Assembly (NCBI GenBank): GCA_016806645.1
Contig: JACSYO010000535.1
Location: forward strand, 1,847,501-1,911,500
Direction of reading: 5' to 3'
Length of the DNA stretch: 64,000 nt
From: Ophiodon elongatus
Lineage: Eukaryota; Chordata; Actinopteri; Perciformes; Hexagrammidae
In this document: positions 53,401 to 64,000 of the stretch, in pieces
How the letters are laid out: every line of letters begins with the position of its first letter
How positions within the stretch are numbered: position 1 is the stretch's first letter
The notes under the pieces: generated by a model
What the model saw: the letters and a program-made list of their open reading frames with translations, nothing else
Database searches by the model: none
Told to the model about the DNA's origin: nothing
Translations under genes and position numbers: made by a program

Positions 53401-55900
53401 GTCTCTGCCCCTCCCACAGGTGGGTATCAAGAAGGTGTTTGCAGAGGTGCTGCCCTCCCACAAGGTTGCCAAGGTGGAGCAGCTGCAGCAGGCAGGAAAG
53501 CGAGTAGCCATGGTGGGCGACGGTGTCAACGACTCACCTGCCCTGGCCATGGCTGACGTGGGCATTGCCATAGGAACCGGGACAGATGTGGCCATAGAGG
53601 CAGCAGATGTGGTTTTGATCAGGGTGAGAATTTGTGCTTGGAGGATTTCTTTTTAAGTCTGTCATGAATTAATGTCTCTGGCCTACAGACCAGCTGTTTC
53701 ATAACATGAAAACATCAAACATGAAGTGTCTGCCCTGCAGCGTAGAGGCAGTGTGAAACGCAGGATCTGGCAGAACACCGTGTCACAGGAAACGCACAGT
53801 ATGCAACACTGTCATGATACCAAACGCGTTATACAAGTGGTACTGCAATACGCCATATTTTGCAAGACAGCAACATATGATATTTCACATTGTCCGTGTA
53901 ACTTAAGAGAAAAAAAGATACATTCCCTTTTGTAGAGGTACTTTAACTTATAAATTCAGAAGTCGGTTATTATGTAATTATTATATTGATTCAATGAATT
54001 GTGAAGTACCTTATATTTTGGGTCAGTTTAAGCCAGACTCAGACTACAGGAGTTTTGGTCCAATTTTAACCCCAATTTTAACCCCTCCCGACAATCGGTG
54101 GGGAAATCTGGTCCGAGTCCTTGTTTCCGTATTGATGTTCGGCCCAGATCATCTGGTAATGTGAGGGCTTCACAGATCCAGCCTTAAACCTCACGAACCC
54201 TTTGCAGCCCCAGCGTGGCGCCCCCCGATTATTTCAAACATGTCAGATATTTAGGAGTTAAAGTCTGCAGGATAACATCACGACTCTGCGACAGCTTAAG
54301 CAGCTGACGGTGTTTCCTAGCAACGGTAAACGTTGTAGTCCTTGAGGCTAACGTTAGCTAGCATACTACTACGGGCCGATATTAAAAGCACACCTCCAGT
54401 TCTCGCTGGAGAAACAGACAATCCATGTTGACCGCATCCCCTCCAGACATTTAGCTCCCTGTAAAGCATCAGTCTTCCTTTTGTTAACATCTCTTGAAAC
54501 GTGAGAGACATCACGCGAGGTGCTGCGTTGGCACAATCATTTTAATAATATCCTGTAGTGTGTGATGTGCCATTATTTTTAAATCTTGTAGTGAGGCCAT
54601 GTTTGAAAATAGAGGGAACATCTGTGAAGATTATCCTTATGTGTGTGATGCAACACAATTTCAAAATTGGCTAGGATTTTAAAACTCCTGTAGTCTGAAC
54701 CCAGCTTTAGTGGTCTTAATCAGTAGTTTGCAGCAAATAACTATATATATGTTTTTATTGTCATCGTGCTGTCAACTTGCCCAAAAAATACAGCAATATT
54801 GCCCTGTTTTTTTACTTAGTTGAAGGAGTATCAGTATAAAACTGCACTTAAAATGCCTTTTGTATTCAGTTCGATTTGTTCAACAAAATAATTTCCTTTA
54901 ATAATAATATAATATAAATATATAATGCTTCGAGATTTAAAATAGGTTTGTTTGGTTTTGTTTCCCCAATAATTATTTTGTCTATTTTGTACCACTGTTT
55001 TCAAACATTATTATTGCTTATTATTATCTCAAACGTGTTAACCCCCCTGCAGATATTACTTGGAATGTGGTTTTAATTTTATGACGATGCACAATTTGTC
55101 TGATATCACAACCCTTTTCATTTACCCTTATTTTCTGGTCTTGTTGGCAGAACGACCTCCTGGACGTGGTGGCCAGCATTGACCTTTCTAAAAAGACTGT
55201 CCAGAGGATCAGGATCAACTTTGTATTTGCTCTTATCTACAACCTGGTTGGCATTCCTATCGCTGCTGGTAGGTGACGCCAAAAGATTTATTTTGATGAC
55301 GTCATCACATTGACAGTAATCGTTGCAATAATCTCACAGTGCTAATCTGAACCGCGTCTGTCCGCAGGTGTGTTCCTTCCAATTGGTCTGGTGTTACAGC
55401 CGTGGATGGGCTCGGCTGCCATGGCTCTGTCGTCTGTCTCTGTGGTTTTGTCCTCCCTTCTACTCAAATGGTAATGACATATTTACTGCTTTGTTGGGGC
55501 CTTTTTTTTGTATCTGTGTGCTTAGTTTTTTTTTTTTTTTTCACCCTTTTGATAATATTCATCTAAAACCATTTTTCCAATCACTTTCCGATTTTTGTCT
55601 CTCTCTTTCTCCCCGGCTTTGTTTAGTTACACTAAGCCCACTGCTGAGAAGTTGGAGACCAGGCTGGGCAACAGCAGACGGCAGGGAAGCCTGTCGGACG
55701 TCAGCGTCCACATCGGCATGGGCGAGATGCGTCGTCCCTCCCCCAGACTCAGCCTGCTGGACCGCATTGTGAACTACAGCCGTGCCTCCATCAACTCCCT
55801 GCGCTCTGACAAGCACTCTCTCAACAGCTTGGTGCTCAGTGAGCCCGACAAACACTCGCTGCTGGTGGGGGAGGCGCTGTGCGAGGAGGAGTTTTGCTGA
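41417..55900 (+). CDS. atp7a: Copper-transporting P1B-ATPase ATP7A
   Basis: Pumps Cu(I) from cytosol into the trans-Golgi lumen or out of the cell; loss causes Menkes disease in humans. Coding exons: 41417-41536, 43853-44357, 44749-45525, 45695-45907, 45994-46157, 46399-46560, 46647-46723, 47883-48105, 48271-48504, 48593-48684, 49218-49345, 50341-50495, 50585-50719, 50930-51124, 51794-51976, 52083-52296, 52462-52608, 52763-52905, 53420-53623, 55151-55268, 55368-55470, 55627-55900. All phases agree: 1521 residues (human 1500). Six metal-binding domains have CxxC pairs at residues 19, 187, 296, 410, 523 and 599. A His/Met-rich M1-M2 loop (DHHMNLSHQHN), CPC (Cys1023-Cys1025), DKTGT (Asp1067), SEHPLG and GDGVNDSPA follow. 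VNPITFFDTPPM, the MDHH loop and the tail DRIVNYSRASINSL mark ATP7A rather than ATP7B. The tail keeps the dileucine (1509-1510) used for endocytosis. The ATG is 11 nt after an acceptor. Confidence 0.96.
41537..43852. other. First coding-region intron of atp7a
   Basis: A 2.3-kb intron with an intact-looking SINE (42933-43236) and a C run at about 43550-43562. No other supported element. Confidence 0.6.
42933..43236 (+). mobile_element. tRNA-derived SINE
   Basis: The RNA polymerase III A box (tggcttagtgg, 42944-42954) and B box (ggttcgatccc, 42988-42998) sit at tRNA spacing. They are followed by the common fish SINE body (gtgtccttgggcaagacac), a LINE-like tail (gttaaagcgctttgagtggt, ggcgctatacaagtcc) and the short repeat catttaccatttacca. 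About 300 bp, same strand as atp7a. Confidence 0.9.
46724..47882. other. Intron 7 of atp7a with a repeat-like block
   Basis: A 1.2-kb intron. A block at about 46980-47370 contains a 107-codon open frame with no family I recognise. Its composition (for example gcgctgtggcaatcacaag) resembles a dispersed fish repeat, so I do not call it a gene. Confidence 0.4.
49346..50340. other. Intron 11 of atp7a
   Basis: AT-rich, with a short AC run near 49646. It ends in the acceptor gcggctccag before the GEAMPVTKKPG exon. Nothing else is supported. Confidence 0.55.
53624..55150. other. Intron 19 of atp7a with a DNA transposon
   Basis: A 1.5-kb intron between the GDGVNDSPA exon and the NDLLDVVAS exon, nearly half of it a 676-bp inverted-repeat element (listed separately). 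Confidence 0.6.
54031..54706. mobile_element. Non-autonomous DNA transposon with TIRs and TTA target duplication
   Basis: The left end (agccagactcagactacagg, then agttttgg) matches the inverse of the right end (aaaactcctgtagtctgaac, then ccagct). The terminal repeats are about 25-30 bp with a perfect 15-bp core. Flanking bases are TTA on both sides (54028-54030 and 54707-54709). A 3-bp TWA duplication fits the PIF/Harbinger superfamily, but assignment by TSD alone is weak. No transposase frame is visible. Confidence 0.8.
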
Positions 55901-56964
55901 ATACACGAGGCTCAAATGGGGGCAGCAACGACTTTTATATAAATGCCGAAGAAGTAGACGGTGAATGCATTTATTCAAGGCTCGGCCGTGCTAAGCCCAA
56001 AGGGTCACACTGAACAACGGCCCATCCATCTGCTGTAGATGCCTCAGGGCAGCACTGTTGACTTACATGCCCCTAGTTTTCTTTTAGCTCCACCAGCTGA
56101 TCACATGCACTTCAGAGCTCGAGGGGGTGGCTTTCTGTCCCTCAGTTGCAGACTGTCTTTTGTTGAGGTCACCACCCTCGGGCACACTCTGACCAACCCT
56201 TTGACACTCTGTGTGCATGGGAATGAAGCCTCCACAGAGCTCCACAACCAGGAAGCAGAAAGATGATCAGCTCCGCTGCCAGTACAATCTTTAACACCTA
56301 TCCAAAGACATTTTAACAGTGGTGCCCCGTATAAGAGTGGACACTACTGAGTTATATTTTAACTCTTTTCCTTCAACGAAAAAATGATGGTAACACTGTT
56401 GTATAATTCTATTCCAGAGTATTTATATTACCTTTATTTATCTTTTTTTCCATTATATCCTTTGTGAAAAATGAAGTTGTTGAATCCAAATGCAAATTTT
56501 CACTTTCAATCTCCCAAAATGTGTAATTACTGAGTGAGGCAAAGAAACTCAGTCAGTAAAAAGAAGTCTTGTAACTTGCTGAAATCAGATTTTATTTTTT
56601 TTGGTGCAGAGTGCTAATGGAGTGAGTTGTAAATGTCAATGTTACCCAAGTGCCAATTGAAGTGCCACCTTGGCAAAGTCCAACACATTCCAAAGATAGC
56701 GCTGGACAGAGGTTACCTTGGACTGAGTGGGGAATAGTGTGAACAGTGACGCCAGCTACAGAAGACTCGTCACTTGTTTCCATAGTTGCGTCTACCCTCT
56801 GCATCTTTGCCTGATGTCAGTCACTGAATGTGAACACTATTCACTGTTAAACTTAAATGGAAATTGTTACATGAATGACTTAGTTTGTGCTTGAATTACT
56901 TTATTAACTTGTTGCAAAGAGAAGGTTTTGTGTCGTGATGCAGTTTGTTATGAAAAAGCCAAAT

Positions 56965-57198
56965 GGGCCCTTTTCACGGAAGACATTTTGACTCGTCACA
57001 GTGGGAAAAATTACAGGTGTAAATAGTCAAATGAATGAAGGCTGGATTCTATTTTAGCTGCTTTAGTTTCATATTGTGCGCGCTGGCTCACTTGGGAGGC
57101 ACACGTGCTTTTAACAGAGCCGTTGGTTAATGTTAACACAAGTAACTCTTTTCCTGCTATGAAAAGTAAAAGTGTCTGCTGTGGTAAAAAAAAAAGCC
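56965..57198. mobile_element. Short inverted-repeat element, family A (copy 4)
   Basis: Left end gggcccttttcacgg, then acattttgactcgtcacag and ttacaggtgtaaatag. Right end ctcttttcctgctatgaaaa, then gtgtctgctgtgg. It lies in the presumed atp7a 3' UTR. Confidence 0.7.
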
Positions 57199-57847
57199 TA
57201 TTGCAAATGCATTCGTGTTCTGTCGTCACACTAGACAATATGTTATTGTTTCCAGGAATATCTTTCTGTGGTGTAAGTCTTTGTGCTTTTTTAAAAAATG
57301 TGAATCACGCTGTTGCCCTTGATCTAAGAAACATCTTTAAACCCAGGAGAGCAGAACACCGCAGGATCCGCAGACTAAACACAGCTGCGTCTCAGCAGAA
57401 CCACCAAACAAGTTACTGAGAGACAAACGTCCATGAATTAAGTAGTGTTTCTTAAAAACCACACGTATACAAGTTGTATACTTGAGATGACATCTTTCAA
57501 TCGTAGACCGCTCCTGTTAAACTGTATTTATTTCTTCTCCTGTAAAAGTATAACAAAGATTTTCTGCATTACTATTGGCTGTGTCAACTCAGGAGATAAT
57601 CACTACAGTCCAGCTATTCCTATCATTTGTGTCTGAACCCCTCGTAATTATTTCGGATGATGAAAGGAGCCACCAGTTCGTCCTGCCGCTTTCCCATGAT
57701 GCATTATGTTCTGTAGACGTCAAAGTGTGCATTTGTTTTTGTGCATTGCTTCGTAAAGTCGTCCGTCGTAGGGCTTCAGATCTGTGTGCAGTCAAATGAA
57801 GCAAGTCTGCTATCTTTCATAGTTCTTCTGAACATTATGTGCCTTTG

Positions 57848-57853
57848 AATAAA
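57848..57853 (+). terminator. Candidate poly(A) signal of atp7a
   Basis: AATAAA followed about 20 bases later by a T/G-rich stretch (tcgtctgtgtcc). It is the last plus-strand signal before a minus-strand signal of the convergent gene. Confidence 0.5.
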
Positions 57854-57960
57854 ACACTTTTGTAACGTCACTCGTCTGTGTCCACTTTGAACCAGAAGGT
57901 GGCGCTTTGGAGCTGCAGTTGAACATAATCGACAAACACCAGATACAAGATTTCATCAAC

Positions 57961-57966
57961 TTTATT
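57961..57966 (-). terminator. Candidate poly(A) signal of sfxn1
   Basis: TTTATT on the plus strand reads AATAAA on the minus strand. It is the farthest such hexamer downstream of the sfxn1 stop before the atp7a end. Nearer TTTATT hexamers also exist, so use is uncertain. Confidence 0.4.
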
Positions 57967-60367
57967 TCTTCCAGTTAGTCTAAACATCACATCACCCCAG
58001 TATACTGCAAAACAAATACCATATTTTTGTTATATTTTAAAAATATCCATTGCTATGTATGCAAACTGTAAATTACTTCTTCCTTTTGAGTCGATTTGTA
58101 TCGCTTTGGCTGTATAGACATTTCATTTCATTTGGTAGATAGATTGTTAACATGTTATTTATTAGGTAGTTTATTTACTATTTTTTAACTCATTAAAGAG
58201 GAATTGGATCTCATCAGATACAGTCAGAGGTTAAGGGACACTCGGAAATAGTGTCTACCAAAGGGGAAGTTTAATATTTATCATCTTTTCTTGGATGTAC
58301 TGAAAAGTATTGCGGTCAGGAAACTGAACAGGTTCAACAAGTTTTTAAAATGTGCAGCATTTTAAATATGTTGAATTATTGTGCTTTTCTGGACTAACAC
58401 ACCAAAACAGCTGAAATTGGAAAATGCTACATTCAGTTACCTTTAACACTAAATAACAAACTTCACTTGGAACAGCTCCACCTCCAACACATCTCTCTGG
58501 ACACAATGACGATCTAAAATAAAGTCACTTTTACAGCAATATATGTAAGTAGATTTACAGTATATTAAACATTAAACACCTTACAGAAATTACACGTCAT
58601 GATGAGCAAAAGATGCAATCAAATCAAATCATTCTTTACAAGACTTTGATGTGTTTCAAATACAAAATCATTCTTACAGTTTCAAAATTAGGATAGGTTT
58701 GCTAAATACTGCTTGTTGGTTTTGTGGCTTCAAGTCCATCTTTTTCACTCTAATCCCTGATTTTAATGTCCAATGATAAATCTCCTGTAAATGTGGCACA
58801 CAAATGCAATCAATGCAGACCCGCACAACGCAGTCGACACCGACGGTGTCCGTTATCGTCTAAATACTGGCGAGTACAGGACAGAAGTTACAACATCAGA
58901 CTGCGTCTGCTTTATCTCTGTGATAGTGTGTGCTGATGGAACTATGTCATTTCTACGGTGTGCTTATTTCTCACTTTAACAGCAAAATGTAATGAGCAGG
59001 GGTTGTTAATGATCCACAATTTTAACTGGGAACTCACCAGGCTGAGGTCAAAGATATCCTGTGTGATGAGTCCACAGAGCAGGTTGAGTTCATAATGGCA
59101 AAAGTCACATTTAAAACACATTGTTTCGATGGATTCCTCTGATATCACCCTTGCCTTGAAAAACACTATCTTGAAATAGTTTTTGGCATTTTTTCCCCAA
59201 TACAGACATCCATATCTAACATTTGGATTACAACACATCAAAAACAATATGATAAAACTGTCACCTAAATCTAAAATGTGTCACTTTGTGCAGTAATAAT
59301 CAAACCTCTTAGGATGCTGCATTGAGGTACAGAAGATATATACCATACAAGTCTGTGAAAGGCATGAATGAATAGTTGAATTTTGATGGTATCAAATACT
59401 ATGATCACCAAATCCTGGATTAACTATTGGAGATTATGGATTAGGTAAATGAGAACCAGTGTGTTTATCATTACTTACACATTTTGTCACCACCATTCAG
59501 CTCTTCTGATTGTGGCCTCGGAGTGACTAAATATACAGAAACATATTTTTCACAGCGGTTGAATCATATGAGTGGTTTGTTCATGCATGTTTGGCAAGCA
59601 GAATAAATAGTATGATAAACACTGATTATTAAGACATGAAATAGCACCATGTTGGCCCATCAATGGTTGCCGCCATTATAGCATCACATTTTATAGGGTG
59701 GATCCCTGGAGAGTTGTCTTCAGATTTATGTTTAGATGTCAAGAGGCCTCAAGGCTCACTGGATGTCACTTATTTGGCAAAATAAACTGAATTAAAGTGA
59801 GTTTAAGTGAATGCCATTCTTTGAAATGACACGGTCATAAGTAGGAGGTTGTAATCGTTGATGAGGTGTGAAAGAAATTTGGCAAAAGCATGAACTGCAG
59901 AGGTCTTTGTATAATCAATGTTAAAATGTGATCATAATCAATTATAATGGCGGTAAGAAATAAACTGACTGCCAACCTCAGGTAGGATAGTATGAAAGGG
60001 TTTGGCGGCGAGAAATGAACGACAAGTCACCAACTTCAAGAGAAAAAAAGTACCGTACAGAAAAAATGGCCACTTAAACCAATCTTACATTGCCCACGAT
60101 ACAGCATCGGTCATGATAAACATCATACTTTTTACCCCGCCCAGTCGGAGAAAATCTCCTCTAGCAGTTACAACAAAATCAACAATCACATTGACAAAAG
60201 CAAACATGTCGTTACAAAGAGAGGGAGTCCCCAGATATCCATCTGAATGGTGGAAATGAGGAGACACAAACTTAACTTTGGCACACTGAATGAGGAGGGC
60301 TGGCAGAGAGGCGAGGACTGAGCCTGCAGCTGTGTTATGGCAGTGTTTGGATGAGTGGGCTGCACAC
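57967..60367 (-). other. 3' untranslated region of sfxn1 (inferred)
   Basis: About 2.4 kb without coding features between the sfxn1 stop and the candidate poly(A) signal. Short open frames at 58791-58979 and 60002-60259 show no recognisable domain. The true end is not determined. Confidence 0.4.
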
Positions 60368-60588
60368 TCATAGCCCTTTGTTGAAGTAGACCCTCTCCAC
60401 TCCTGGGTGGTTGGCCCGGATTTTCTCCTGCAGCTCCGGCTCCAGGCGGCTGACTGACATGGAGCTGGATCAGCGGGAGGAACGGGAGAAACGAAGGGGT
60501 GAATGGGTCAGACACATATATACTGCAGGAGTATTATGCAACTTGTAAGGCAGAGCAGAGTCCTGCACACTCTGCATGTATATTCAAC

Positions 60589-60621
<33 letters not shown>

Positions 60622-63600
60622 GCTCCGGGGCTACGACACACTGGTTACAATCATCTCAGGGTGAAGTTTGAACTTTTCACTCACCTCTTCTGAGGGAACA
60701 ATGCGCAGCACAGTGGAGTGGCGAACACCAGGCTGAGGAAGAAACACAGCTCTATGAAACACACTGCACAGATAAACAGTCCAGAGCTTCCTGTTCTGAC
60801 CTCATCTGATTGGCTAAAAAAAGACAACGGATAGAAAAGAGCGAGGGGAAATTCAGTTGTGTTTGTCACAGCGAGCTGGTTGTTTCATGTGTACAAATAT
60901 CGGTTGAACATATATTTGTCTTAGTTTAGGATGTTAACATGTTGACATTTGAGAATGAACAACGACAGCTAAGGCTGATGGTCATTAGTTTTGCAGGTAT
61001 TTGGTCATCAAATAAAGTATTGCACAAGTGTATTTTTGACTTGTGATCATATGAGAAGTTAAAAGATCACCAAAGTCAGAAGAATTGATCCTCTGGTGAG
61101 CATGAATGTCTGTGAACAGTTTAACAGAAATGCAAATCACAAGGCGGTGGCTAAAGCAAAGAAAAGGCAAGATTTGTCGTCAATCATGATATCACAAAAA
61201 AATCTCGTGCGCACATTCCTCTTGAAATACTTCACAGTAACTTAAACAGCAACGTTTAAAAGGGAAATTAACCTCAGGGTTACTGAAATGTCATATGCTC
61301 ATAAGGAAATAAGAGGAAACGTCAATGGAATTTGACATGGCTGCTTATCAGGTGGATCATCTCTGACGACTCACCAGAATCCCACCAGGCCGACTTGAAT
61401 AGGTGCACTCATCCATGGGAACTTCTGAAAAGACCAGGCAGAAAATGAATGAGCGGCACAAAAGCAGCGGTGAATTCCCAAACTAGAGTGGCCTCATGTC
61501 CTCAGTGCTTTCATTCCTCTGATGTGTGATTACCAAATGGAAACAGAGTGGTAGACACAGCGAGGAACATGAAGTCCCCACCGTTTGACATTCAACACAG
61601 TAAACCTGTGACGATGAAGCTGATGTTCGAGGTTACGTTCGTGTCTCAAAGCATGTAACTAAGCAGACATGTGCCTACCTTCAGAAAGGCCTTCTTTTCC
61701 AAATGGTTCATTAAGAATGGGGGGATAGCTGAAAAGACACAAATAGAAGATCAATGCACAATTTCAATATTTTTTTTTTTTTTTTTAAATATAATAAAGT
61801 TGATGGTGTAAAAGGACGACACCAGCTGCCAGGGGAGGAGTTAACGAACCTAAGAGCAGGTGTCTTATTGGACTGATATAAATATATTCATACCCATTCC
61901 TGGAGAAGCCATGAGGATTCTGGAGACCACAACCTGAGAGATCGCCTGCTGTGCAGCTTTGGGCGACTCTCCTAACCTGTTGTCATTCTCATCTGTTATG
62001 GGAATGCCGTGTTGAAGTTCTCTGAAAACAAGGAGCAAAGCAAATTAAATCAGAATCATCTGACCTTCTAATCACACCTACAATGAGGAATGGCCCTAAA
62101 ATCTATGTTTCCAGGGACATGTTCACGATTAGCGTCGCGTCTTCTCTACGTCAAAGCCTTTGTGCGTTTCAATTGTAAACATGCTTCAAAACCATGAGGT
62201 ACTTTGCTGAGTGTTGCATGTCCTCTTTTACCTTTGTCTCATCAGAGGGATGTTGATACAGTTAGCAGCAGCAACAGCAGCAAATGGAACAAACCGTCCA
62301 ATCAGAGGTGAGATGTGCTACAGCAGGAGAGAGGAGGCATAAAAACAGGAAATTAATCATTTGGCTCTGCTGTACTCTGTTAATTCAACCTCTCACACCA
62401 GTAGAAGTTATTGCATCTTGTGTTCCAGATGCTGTAAATGTACCTTTCTACCATAAATCAGGGTGTATAGCACAAAGTCGCTTTTAAAAGCTGGCAGGAA
62501 AAGATTCTGATCTGACCCTGTAAATAATACAGCTCAACAAGAGACTGCTCGTGTGTGCCTAACTCATGTCAACACACCCATGCAGCGGAGGGCGATACAT
62601 TAAAATGAGATGTATAATGGGTGTTAGATGAACTGGTACCTTTGTTAGTGCATTTAGTCCGAGAGCGGTGGCGACTGCCCCCGTGGTGGCAGACACATAA
62701 GCCGTGCCAAGCTGACTGCAAACAGAAGAGTCACCGGTCACATCACACACACACACAAAAAAAAAAAAAAAACTGTCCACAAAATCCCCCCCCGGTTGAA
62801 TTAAAGGGTTAAAATGAGCCGGTTTTCGGTGCCAAAACGCCCGTCTCTTACCTGACCGTGATGGGAGCATCACCGCTCCTGTTGGTGTAGTTGACTATTG
62901 CGTTGAAAGACTGATTGATCCACTGCCAGAGCAACACCGCTGGAGTTGTCCTGCAAGACGGAAAACAGTCAAATCAATAGCAAGTCATACGTAAAAAAAA
63001 AAGGAACGAGTGATAGTAATTGAAGTAATTAAGTTGAGGAACAAGTCGACTTGTCACAGTAGGAAAAACACAGGTGCTACCAATAACTTTATTGCTCCGT
63101 TCTATTCTAGTGTCCCAGTAAATCACGACCAAACAATGTGCTCTGTCGAAAAGGCCTGTCGTAGTATAGTTTCAGCACTAGTGCTAGGAATAGGGTCAGT
63201 GATATATTTAAATCTATAAGTTTGGGTGTAACACTCACAGTCAGACAGGGAAGTCAGACAGTACTTCGCACTATTGTTTATTTAGTTTATTTTATTTAAT
63301 ATTATTCTATTTTGTTGTATATATTGTGGATTCTTTATATTTAATGTACCTGTATCTATAAATGCTGCTGTAGCGGGAAAAATGCCTCCTTGCGGGATTA
63401 ATAAAGTATCTATCTCTCCATCTTTCTATATGAAATCCGAAATGTTCTTACTTGTAAAATGTCATCATGCATCCAGTGATCGTCATGTTCATTGGAACCT
63501 GCGCTGACATGCGGCCAATCAGGATCATCTTCTCCCCGGTATCGGGATGGAAGGCCGAATCAAAAACATACTTTGCTTTCCAGAGTTCATCTTCTGTCAG

Positions 63601-63622
63601 TCCTTGGGAGACTACACCTTTC
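60368..63622 (-). CDS. sfxn1: Sideroflexin, SFXN1-like (last nine exons)
   Basis: Inner mitochondrial membrane amino-acid transporter; in mammals SFXN1 carries serine into mitochondria for one-carbon metabolism. Minus-strand exons: 63622-63452, 62950-62852, 62715-62640, 62317-62232, 62021-61894, 61728-61679, 61424-61375, 60732-60685 and 60464-60368 (stop 60370-60368). All join in phase and give 267 residues; about 55 N-terminal residues lie right of the window (human length 322). Family stretches: FHPDTGEKMILIGRMSAQVP, MNMTITGCMMTFYK, the helix region AYVSATTGAVATALGLNALT, GRFVPFAAVAAANCINIP, GIPITDEN, FPWMSAPIQVGLVGFC, FATPLCCALFPQK and the C-terminus RVYFNKGL. SFXN3 is close, but the match to SFXN1 is near-continuous. 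Nothing is broken. Confidence 0.93.
60590..60622. repeat. (GA)n followed by G run
   Basis: About eleven GA units leading into a 12-base G run, in the last sfxn1 intron. Confidence 0.9.
60971..61160. mobile_element. Dispersed repeat, family C (copy 3, partial)
   Basis: Motifs gctgatggtcattagtttt, tttggtcatc, gatcaccaaagtcag and tgatcctctgg follow in the same order as in copies at 7091 and 19361. It lies in an sfxn1 intron. Confidence 0.6.
63042..63156. mobile_element. Short inverted-repeat element, family A (copy 5, degenerate)
   Basis: Left cttgtcacagtaggaaaaac, then acaggtgcta; right aatgtgctctgtcgaaaagg. It lies in an sfxn1 intron, shortened and diverged. Confidence 0.5.
63285..63425. mobile_element. 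3' end of a LINE-like retroposon
   Basis: The sequence gctgctgtagcgggaaaaat, then cctccttgcgggattaataa, agtatctatctctccatct is the usual fish LINE tail with a TCTA microsatellite-like end. Truncated; it lies in an sfxn1 intron. Confidence 0.5.
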
Positions 63623-63702
63623 CTAGGAGGCAGTAAAAAGGAAATTTCAAGCAAACCCATTCATAAGAGCACATCTTTATATCCTGGTGTATTGACACTG
63701 CA

Positions 63703-64000
63703 ACTACTGTACTTGTAGCTGTAGCCTGGTTTACCTGTACTACTGTACTACTGTACTTGTAGCTGTAGCCTGGTTTACCTGTACCTGTACTACTGTACTT
63801 GTAGTTGTAGCCTGGTTTACCTGTACTACTGTACTTGTAGCTGCAGCCTGGTTTACCTGTACCTGTACTACTGTACTTGTAGTTGTAGCCTGGTTTACCT
63901 GTACTACTGTACTTGTAGCTGCAGCCTGGGTTACCTGTACTACTGTACTTGTAGCTGCAGCCTGGTTTACCTGTACTACTGTACTTGTAGCTGTAGCCTG
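63703..64000. repeat. Minisatellite with 36- and 42-bp units
   Basis: At least eight tandem units containing actgtacttgtagctgtag then cctggtttacctg. Some units carry an extra tacctg hexamer (36 versus 42 bp) and g/t or c/t variants. The array runs off the right edge of the window. It lies in the sfxn1 intron upstream of the exon at 63622. Confidence 0.93.

Larger units (their letters stand above)
55901..57875 (+). other. 3' untranslated region of atp7a (inferred)
   Basis: Non-coding sequence from the stop codon to a well-placed AATAAA at 57848-57853, which would give a UTR of about 1.95 kb. It contains a family A inverted-repeat element at 56965-57198. Confidence 0.55.

Noticed and set aside
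53724..53790. Possible extra atp7a exon after 53623
   Set aside because: The known protein runs directly from VVLIR (53623) to NDLLDVV (55151) in phase. The open stretch here shows no similarity to the family.
41417..55900. Assignment as ATP7B (Wilson) instead of ATP7A
   Set aside because: VNPITFFDTPPM, the DHH loop between M1 and M2, and the DKHSLLVG tail match ATP7A; the ATP7B tail is different.
63703..64000. CRISPR-like array
   Set aside because: The units are directly adjacent with no unique spacers, in a vertebrate intron; it is a minisatellite.

Overview
The window is a stretch of vertebrate nuclear DNA, almost certainly from a ray-finned (teleost) fish. The genes are broken into many short exons with GT-AG introns. 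The intergenic DNA and introns carry long (AC/GT)n microsatellites, a tRNA-derived SINE and several families of small inverted-repeat elements typical of fish. The translated exons match vertebrate protein families closely. Gene identities come from recalled family sequences, not from a database search.

Five protein-coding genes can be traced exon by exon. (1) 1529-9986, plus strand: 3' part of a GABA-A receptor beta subunit, best match beta-2 (gabrb2). Its first exons lie left of the window. (2) 14595-32051, plus strand: a complete 21-exon class V P4-ATPase (lipid flippase), best match atp10b. It is intact except for one in-frame TAG in exon 16. (3) 34425-36535, minus strand: four coding exons of an F-box/leucine-rich-repeat protein, best match fbxl21, a clock-associated ubiquitin ligase subunit. 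(4) 41417-55900, plus strand: the complete 22-coding-exon copper pump atp7a, with six metal-binding domains. A GC-rich non-coding first exon ends near 39979. (5) 60368-63622, minus strand: the last nine coding exons of a mitochondrial sideroflexin (sfxn1). Its 5' end lies right of the window.

Layout: gabrb2 and atp10b run head to tail, as GABRB2 and ATP10B are neighbours on human 5q34. atp10b and fbxl21 converge. fbxl21 and atp7a diverge from GC-rich promoters about 1.6 kb apart. atp7a and sfxn1 converge with candidate poly(A) signals about 110 bp apart. The genes do not form a pathway; this is ordinary vertebrate gene order. It joins human 5q genes (GABRB2, ATP10B, FBXL21, SFXN1) with an Xq gene (ATP7A).

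I found no wholly new biological system. The observations most worth checking are the premature TAG in atp10b, a 47-codon candidate cassette exon in the intracellular loop of gabrb2, a TG-repeat tract against a splice acceptor in atp10b, two perfect E-boxes at the start of fbxl21, a 180-bp block present twice with no visible difference, and a 676-bp inverted-repeat transposon with a TTA target duplication inside atp7a.
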